From Micromonospora rosaria (lineage in GTDB: Bacteria; Actinomycetota; Actinomycetes; Mycobacteriales; Micromonosporaceae), in assembly GCF_001567585.1 (NCBI RefSeq), contig NZ_LRQV01000004.1, forward strand, positions 57,781 to 121,780: a DNA stretch of 64,000 nucleotides, written 5' to 3'. Below the pieces are notes generated by a model. That model was not told the origin of the DNA. It saw only the letters and a program-made list of their open reading frames with translations, and did no database searches. The translations under genes were made by a program, and so were the position numbers. This document shows, piece by piece, positions 59,150 through 64,000 of the stretch. Within the stretch, counting starts at the first letter, position 1. Every line of letters begins with the position of its first letter.

Positions 59150-61719
59150 CGCCGTACCTCCGGCATGCCGAGGGTGACGGGCTGCCGGCGGCCACCGACG
59201 GCGGCCGGCTCGCCCGCCCCGGCGGTACCGGGGCCGGCCGTGGTCGGGGGTGGCCCGCCGCGTACCGGCACCGGCTGGCCCCGGACCACCTCGAAGCTGA
59301 TCGAGGGGTCGGGGACGTCCGGGGCGTTGACGAAGGAGGTGAAGCGGCGCAGCCGCTCCGGGTCGTCGAGGGTGTCCCGCCACTCGTCGGAGTAGGACCC
59401 GACGTGCCGGGCCATCGCCGCCTCCAACTCGGCGCAGAGCCCCAGCGAGTCCTCGACGAGCACCGCCCGCAGGTGGTCCAGGCCGCCGTCCATGGCCTCG
59501 ATCCACGCCGAGGTGCGCTGCAACCGGTCGGCGGTGCGGACGTAGTACATCAGGAACCGGTCGACGAGCGAGATCAGTTCCTGGGTGGACAGGTCGGTGG
59601 CGAACAGCTCGGCGTGCCGGGGCCGGAAGCCGCCGTTGCCGCCGACGTAGAGGTTCCAGCCGGTCTCGGTGGCGATGACGCCGAAGTCCTTGCTGCGGGC
59701 CTCGGCGCACTCCCGGGCGCAGCCGGAGACCGCCGACTTCAGCTTGTGCGGGGCGCGCAGCCCCCGGTACCGCAGCTCCAGCGCCACGGCCAGGCCGACC
59801 GAGTCCTGCACCCCGTACCGGCACCAGGTGTCGCCGACGCAGGACTTCACCGTGCGCAGCGCCTTGCCGTACGCGTGCCCGGACTCGAACCCGGCGTCGA
59901 CCAGCCGGCGCCAGATCAGCGGGAGCTGCTCCACCCGGGCCCCGAACAGGTCGATCCGCTGCCCTCCGGTGATCTTCGTGTAGAGGTTGAAGTCCCGGGC
60001 CACCTCGCCGATGACGATCAGCTTCTCCGGGGAGACCTCCCCGCCCGGGATCCGGGGCACCACCGAGTACGTGCCGTCGCGTTGCAGGTTCGCCAGGAAG
60101 TGGTCGTTGGTGTCCTGCAACGACGCCTGCTCGCCGTCGAGGACGTACCCGCTGCCGAGCGAGGCGAGGATCGAGGCGACCACGGGCTTGCAGATGTCGC
60201 AGCCGCGCCCCCGCCCGTGCTCCGCGATGAGCTGGGAGAAGGTGCGGATGCCCCGGACCCGGACGATGTCGAACAGCTCCTGCCGGCTGGCGTCGAAGTG
60301 CTCGCAGAGCGCGGTGGACTGGCGCACCCCGGCCGCGTCGAGCAACTGCTTGAGCATCGGCACGCAGGACCCGCAGCTCGTCCCGGCCCGGGTGCACGCC
60401 TTCAACGCCGGCACGTCGGCGCAGCCGCCGGCGATCGCCGCGTCGACGTCGTCCTTGGTCACCGCGTTGCAGGAGCAGACCTGCGCGGTGCCGGGCAGCG
60501 CCGCCGCGCCCGCGCCGCCGCCCGCGTCGGCCGGGGCGAGCAGCGCCAGCGGCGGACCGGGCAACGGCCCGCCGACACTGGCCCGCAGCGTCGGGTAGGC
60601 CGTCGCGTCCCCGACCAGCACCCCGCCGAGCAGGGTCCGCGCGTCGTCGGAGAGGACCAGCTTCGCGTACGTGCGGGTGGCCGGGTCGGTGAAGGTGACG
60701 TCCAGGCAGCCCTCGGTGGTGCCGTGCGCGTCACCGAAGGACGCCACGTCCACGCCGAGCAGCTTCAGCTTCGTCGCGGTGTCCGCCCCGGGGAAGGTGG
60801 CCGCCCCGCCGAGCAGCCGGTCGGCGACCACCTCGGCCATCGCGTACCCGGGGGCGACCAGGCCGTGGCAGACCCCGTCCACCGCCGCGCACTCGCCGAC
60901 CGCCCAGATCCGCTCGTCCGCCGTCCGGCACCCGGCGTCGACCAGCACCCCGCCGCGCGGGCCGAGGTCGAGCCCGGCGGCGCGGGCCAGCTCGTCGCGG
61001 GGGCGGATGCCGGCGGCGACCACCACCACGTCCGCCTCGACCGCGGTACCGTCGCCGAGTTCCAGCGCGCGCACCGTGCCGTCCGGGCCGGGCCGCAGCG
61101 CCGTGGTCGCCACCCCCAGGTGGGTGGTCACCCCCAGCTCCTCCACGTACCGGCGCAGCATCGCGCCGCCGGCGGTGTCCACCTGCACCGGCATCAGCCG
61201 GGGCGCGAACTCCACCACGTGGGTGGCCAGCCCCAGCAGGCGCAGCGCGTTCGCCGCCTCCAGGCCGAGCAGCCCGCCACCGACCACCGCCCCGGTGCGC
61301 CGGCCGGCGGCGTGCGCCCGGATCGCGGCCAGGTCGTCCAGGGTGCGGTAGACGAAGACCCCCGGCAGGTCGGTGCCGGGCACCGGCGGCACGAACGGGT
61401 ACGAGCCGGTGGCCAGCACCAGCGCGTCGTACGGGTACTCGCCGTGGGCCGTGGTGACCACCCGCCGGTCCCGGTCGAGCCCGGTGACCGCCTCGCCGAG
61501 GCGCAACTCCACCCCGTCGTCGGGGGTGTGCAGGTTCAGCTCCTCGGCGCTCACCCCGTCGAAGTACGCCGACAGCCGCACCCGGTCGTACGCCGGCCGC
61601 CGCTCCTCGCCGAGCACCGTGACCTGCCAGCGCTGCTCCGTGTCCCGGGCCCGTAGCGCCTCGACGAAGCGCTGCCCGACCATGCCGTTACCGACGACGA
61701 CCAGCCGTCCGCCGTTCAT
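59146..61719 (-). CDS. nirB: NAD(P)H nitrite reductase large subunit NirB
   Basis: 857 residues; reduces nitrite to ammonium in the cytoplasm. Order of parts: FAD/NAD fold starting LVVVGNGMVGQRFVEAL; second GGGLLGLEAANAL; BFD-like [2Fe-2S] domain near 414-460 (CSCNAV..CTRAGTSCGSC); siroheme/[4Fe-4S] domain with SCVGDTWCRYG (near 627) and SGCARECAEA (near 669), the CX5C and CX3C ligands. ATG 61719 overlaps the preceding stop (ATGA). Confidence 0.96.
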   Translation of the reverse strand: MNGGRLVVVGNGMVGQRFVEALRARDTEQRWQVTVLGEERRPAYDRVRLSAYFDGVSAEELNLHTPDDGVELRLGEAVTGLDRDRRVVTTAHGEYPYDALVLATGSYPFVPPVPGTDLPGVFVYRTLDDLAAIRAHAAGRRTGAVVGGGLLGLEAANALRLLGLATHVVEFAPRLMPVQVDTAGGAMLRRYVEELGVTTHLGVATTALRPGPDGTVRALELGDGTAVEADVVVVAAGIRPRDELARAAGLDLGPRGGVLVDAGCRTADERIWAVGECAAVDGVCHGLVAPGYAMAEVVADRLLGGAATFPGADTATKLKLLGVDVASFGDAHGTTEGCLDVTFTDPATRTYAKLVLSDDARTLLGGVLVGDATAYPTLRASVGGPLPGPPLALLAPADAGGGAGAAALPGTAQVCSCNAVTKDDVDAAIAGGCADVPALKACTRAGTSCGSCVPMLKQLLDAAGVRQSTALCEHFDASRQELFDIVRVRGIRTFSQLIAEHGRGRGCDICKPVVASILASLGSGYVLDGEQASLQDTNDHFLANLQRDGTYSVVPRIPGGEVSPEKLIVIGEVARDFNLYTKITGGQRIDLFGARVEQLPLIWRRLVDAGFESGHAYGKALRTVKSCVGDTWCRYGVQDSVGLAVALELRYRGLRAPHKLKSAVSGCARECAEARSKDFGVIATETGWNLYVGGNGGFRPRHAELFATDLSTQELISLVDRFLMYYVRTADRLQRTSAWIEAMDGGLDHLRAVLVEDSLGLCAELEAAMARHVGSYSDEWRDTLDDPERLRRFTSFVNAPDVPDPSISFEVVRGQPVPVRGGPPPTTAGPGTAGAGEPAAVGGRRQPVTLGMPEVRR

Positions 61720-63152
61720 CGCGTCACCTCCACCGAATCCGATTCGGAGAGCCAGTCGACGATCCCGGTCACCGCGTCCCGGCAGCTCCCGCAGCCGGTA
61801 CCGGCCCGGGTCGCGGCGACCACCGCGTCCACCGACCTGGCCCCGTCCCGCCAGCAGCGCACCAGCGCGCCCTTGCTGACGTTGTTGCACTGGCACACCG
61901 TCGCCGCGTCCGGCATCAGCGCCGGGGTCTCGGTGGTCGCGGGGGCGGCGCCGCCGAGCGCCCGGCCGAGCAGCAGAGCCCGCCGGTCGGCCGGGACCGG
62001 GCTGCCCCGGTCGAAGAGCTGGATCACCGTGCCGACGGAGGGGTTGTCGCCGACCAGGATCGCGGCGGTCAGCCGTTCCCCGGCGATCCGCAGCCGGGCG
62101 TACGTGCCCCGGGCCGGGTCGGCGAAGGTCAGCTCCTCGCCCTCGCCGCCCGTCGGGTCGCCCATCGCGGCCAGGTCGATCCCGGCCGCCTTGAGCCGGG
62201 TCACCGGCGGCCGGGGCCGGTACCGGGCCGTCGGGTCCGCCCCGGTCAGCACCTGCGCCAGCACCCGGGCCTGCGCCCAGGCCGGCGCGACCAGCCCGCT
62301 GACCCCGTCGCCGTGCTGCGCGCAGTCGCCGATCGCCCAGATCCGCTCGTCACTGGTCCGCAGCCGGTCGTCCACCAGCACCCCCCGGTCCACCCGCAGC
62401 CCCGCGTCGGCGGCCAGCGCGGTGTCCGGGCGTACCCCGCAGGCGAGCACCAGCAGGTCGGCGGTGAGCGACCGGCCGTCGGCCAGGTCCAGGCGGACCC
62501 CGTCGCCGTCGGCCGCCACGGCGGTCGCCGCGACCGCGAGGTGGGCGGTCACGCCGAGCCCGGCCAGGGTCCCGGCGAGCACCGCGCCGGCCGCCGGGTC
62601 GAGTTGCCGTTCCATCAGGTACCCGCGCGGGTGCACCACCGCCACGTCGAGGCCCCGGCTGGCCAGCCCCCGGGCCGCCTCCAGCCCCAGCAGCCCGCCA
62701 CCGAGCACCAGGGCCCGGCGGGCGCGGGCCGCCACGTCGAGGATCCGCCGGCAGTCGTCCAGGGTCCGGAACGGCACCACCCGCTCCGGCAGCGCGGCCG
62801 GGTCCAGGCCGGGCAGCGGCGGTACCCAGGCCCGGCTGCCGGTGGCCAGCACCAGGTGGTCGTACCCGATCTCCTCGCCGTCGGCCGTGCGGACCGTGCG
62901 GGCCGCCCGGTCGATGCCGGTCACCGCGACGCCGGTCCGCACGTCGACACCGTGCCCGGCGGCCTCGGTCAACTCCACGTCCGGCTCGTCGATCTTGCCG
63001 GCGAGCAGCGTGGACAGCATGATCCGGTTGTACGCCCGGTGCGGCTCCGCGCCGAGCACGGTGATCTTCCGGTCGCCCGGGTGCCCGAGCAGGTCGGCGG
63101 CGAGTCGCGCGCCGGCCATGCCGTGCCCGACGATCACGATCCGTTCGCTCAC
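61716..63152 (-). CDS. FAD oxidoreductase with BFD-like domain, nitrate reductase electron transfer
   Basis: 478 residues. An NAD(P)H-FAD fold (IVIVGHGMAGARLAADLLGHPG; GGGLLGLEAARGL; WAIGDCAQHGDGVSGLVAP) is followed by a C-terminal BFD-like [2Fe-2S] domain near residues 420-465 (CQCNNVSKGALVRC; TRAGTGCGSC). It lacks the sulfite-reductase part of NirB, so it resembles the NasB/NasC-type reductase that feeds electrons to assimilatory nitrate reductase. GTG 63152 overlaps the 58-codon ORF upstream (GTGA), and its stop overlaps nirB. Confidence 0.9.
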   Translation of the reverse strand: MSERIVIVGHGMAGARLAADLLGHPGDRKITVLGAEPHRAYNRIMLSTLLAGKIDEPDVELTEAAGHGVDVRTGVAVTGIDRAARTVRTADGEEIGYDHLVLATGSRAWVPPLPGLDPAALPERVVPFRTLDDCRRILDVAARARRALVLGGGLLGLEAARGLASRGLDVAVVHPRGYLMERQLDPAAGAVLAGTLAGLGVTAHLAVAATAVAADGDGVRLDLADGRSLTADLLVLACGVRPDTALAADAGLRVDRGVLVDDRLRTSDERIWAIGDCAQHGDGVSGLVAPAWAQARVLAQVLTGADPTARYRPRPPVTRLKAAGIDLAAMGDPTGGEGEELTFADPARGTYARLRIAGERLTAAILVGDNPSVGTVIQLFDRGSPVPADRRALLLGRALGGAAPATTETPALMPDAATVCQCNNVSKGALVRCWRDGARSVDAVVAATRAGTGCGSCRDAVTGIVDWLSESDSVEVTR

Positions 63153-63325
63153 GACCGTCTCCCGTCGAACCTCGTCCGACCGCCGACCCGGCTTCCCGTT
63201 CCGGGTGGCCCGCCGGTCGCCGCCGTCGGCCGCCGGTCGGTCGTCGCGCCGAGCCGCCGGTCGGCCGTCGCGCTGAGCCGTCTGTCGGCCGTCGCGCCGG
63301 GTGCGTCGGTCACCGTGCCGGTCAT
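63149..63325 (-). CDS. 58-codon repeat-built ORF between nasA and the FAD oxidoreductase gene
   Basis: ATG 63325 overlaps the nasA stop by four bases (ATGA), and its TGA overlaps the next start by four (GTGA). The product begins MTGTVTDAPGATADRRLSA and has three 8-residue repeats (ATADRRLS, ATADRRLG, ATTDRRP) encoded by a 24-bp tandem repeat; the rest is Gly/Arg/Pro-rich. About 90 per cent of third codon positions are G or C. Its basic, repetitive, probably disordered nature matches no family I know. It could also be a non-functional spacer that happens to be open. Confidence 0.5.
   Translation of the reverse strand: MTGTVTDAPGATADRRLSATADRRLGATTDRRPTAATGGPPGTGSRVGGRTRFDGRRS
63230..63301 (-). 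repeat. 24-bp tandem repeat, three copies
   Basis: Units at 63230-63253, 63254-63277 and 63278-63301, all near CCGCCGGTCGGCCGTCGCGC plus GAG. The period of eight codons keeps the reading frame of the small ORF. Confidence 0.85.
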
Positions 63326-64000
63326 GCCCGCTCCACCCGGACCGCGCAGATCTTGAACTCGGGCATCCGGGAGACCGGGTCCAGCGCGTCGTTGGTGACC
63401 GAATTCGCCCGGCCGGCCCCGGCCCAGTGGAACGGGGCGAAGAGGGTGTCCGGCCGGATCGTCGGGGTCACCCGGGCCGGGGCGCGCATCTCGCCCCGCC
63501 GGGAGACGACCCGCAGGTCGTCGCCGTCGGCGACGCCGAGCCGGGCCGCCAGGTCGGGGTGCAGCTCCACGAAGGGCTCCGGCGCCGTGCGGCGCAGCGC
63601 GGCGACCCGCCGGGTCTGCGTCCCGGACTGGTACTGGGCGAGGACCCGCCCGGTGGTCAGGTGCAGCGGGTACTCGGCGCAGACCTCCTCGGCGGCGGGC
63701 CGGTGGTCGACCGGGTGGAACCGGGCCCGTCCGTCGGGGGTGGCGAAGCGCTCCGCGAAGAGCCGGGGGGTGTCCGGGCCGTCCTCGTCCGGGCAGGGCC
63801 AGAAGACGCCGTCGGCGGCGTCGATCCGCTCCCAGGTCACCCCGGCGTAGTCGGCCGGCCCGCCGGCCGAGGCCCGCCGCAACTCCGCGAAGACCACCCG
63901 GGGATCCGCCGGGTCCACCTGCGCGGCTGTCGCCGTCGGTGCCGCCTGCTCGGCTGTCGCCTGCTCGGCTGTCGCCTGCTCGGCTGTCGCCTGCTCGGCT
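63322..64000 (-). CDS. nasA: Assimilatory nitrate reductase NasA, C-terminal part (5' end outside window)
   Basis: At least 226 residues of the C-terminus; the frame stays open to the end of the window, so the gene begins beyond 64000. The visible folded part is the molybdopterin-dinucleotide-binding domain: YPLHLTTGRVLAQYQSGTQTRR, FVELHPDLAARLGVADGDDLRVVSRRGEM and LFAPFHWAG with AGRANSVTNDALDPVSRMPEFK. Upstream lies a linker built from AEQAT repeats. The nitrate reductase identity comes from the domain sequence plus the nir neighbours. Confidence 0.88.
   Translation of the reverse strand, partial: AEQATAEQATAEQATAEQAAPTATAAQVDPADPRVVFAELRRASAGGPADYAGVTWERIDAADGVFWPCPDEDGPDTPRLFAERFATPDGRARFHPVDHRPAAEEVCAEYPLHLTTGRVLAQYQSGTQTRRVAALRRTAPEPFVELHPDLAARLGVADGDDLRVVSRRGEMRAPARVTPTIRPDTLFAPFHWAGAGRANSVTNDALDPVSRMPEFKICAVRVERA
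63944..64000 (-). repeat. 15-bp tandem repeat coding for AEQAT in NasA
   Basis: Unit GCCTGCTCGGCTGTC (plus strand) at 63944, 63959, 63974 and 63989, identical where complete and continuing past the window. The 15-nt period preserves the frame and gives a flexible Ala/Glu/Gln/Thr linker. Confidence 0.85.

Overview
The window is a very GC-rich, densely coding stretch of an actinomycete chromosome. Gene order (rpoC, str, S10, spc and alpha ribosomal clusters), GTG/TTG starts, a DUF1707 protein, F420-type enzymes and a conservon signalling operon point to a Micromonospora-like member of the Micromonosporaceae. The family placement is inference. No tRNA, rRNA, CRISPR array, insertion sequence or prophage gene was found.

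Layout. (1) 1-3125: 3' end of rpoC with a terminator, then two small membrane proteins. (2) 3126-8106: str operon (rpsL, rpsG, fusA, tuf), with a clear -35/-10 promoter and a long structured leader. (3) 8107-13860: S10 operon, rpsJ to rpsQ. (4) 13958-21376: spc operon, rplN to rplO, then secY-adk-map; a DUF1707 membrane protein follows. (5) 22271-27233: infA-rpmJ-rpsM-rpsK-rpsD-rpoA-rplQ-truA. (6) 27263-32033: a one-TM hypothetical protein, an RsmC-like methyltransferase, an ABC-F ATPase and an aldo/keto reductase. (7) 32173-38046: a 1957-residue secreted protein with ThuA, sugar dehydrogenase, PKD, CBM6 and Ig-like modules. (8) 38427-44490: a TPP-riboswitch-controlled thiamin operon (thiE, thiO, thiS, thiG, a second ThiE/TenI-like gene, thiD, thiC). 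(9) 44584-51092: a large membrane protein, a small ORF, an LLM-class oxidoreductase and a NMT1/SsuA-type ABC importer whose ATPase is divergent from its binding protein and permease. (10) 51277-57504: a lipoprotein of the branched-chain amino acid receptor type, divergent from a complete conservon (cvnA-D). (11) 57713-64000, minus strand: assimilatory nitrate/nitrite genes (nasA 3' part, a 58-codon ORF, an FAD/BFD oxidoreductase, nirB, nirD) ending in a HemD-winged-helix fusion.

How the parts fit. The first 27 kb is the core transcription and translation set, with hairpins between several genes that could set relative expression. The thiamin operon makes the pyrimidine (ThiC, ThiD) and thiazole (ThiO, ThiS, ThiG) moieties and couples them (ThiE). 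The NMT1-type importer close by could bring in a pyrimidine precursor, but that link rests on proximity and family only. The nitrate operon reduces nitrate to ammonium, and its last gene is a plausible siroheme-linked regulator.

The less ordinary signals are in non-coding and small-ORF detail. Up to seven genes look leaderless, with a -10-like hexamer 6-7 nt before the start codon. A 14-bp tandem repeat separates the LLM gene from an in-frame downstream ORF. A repeat-built micro-ORF in the nitrate operon has 4-nt overlaps at both ends. The 3' end of rplF appears decayed and duplicated. The rpsL and rpsJ leaders share a 20-nt element. All start-codon choices are judgements from sequence.
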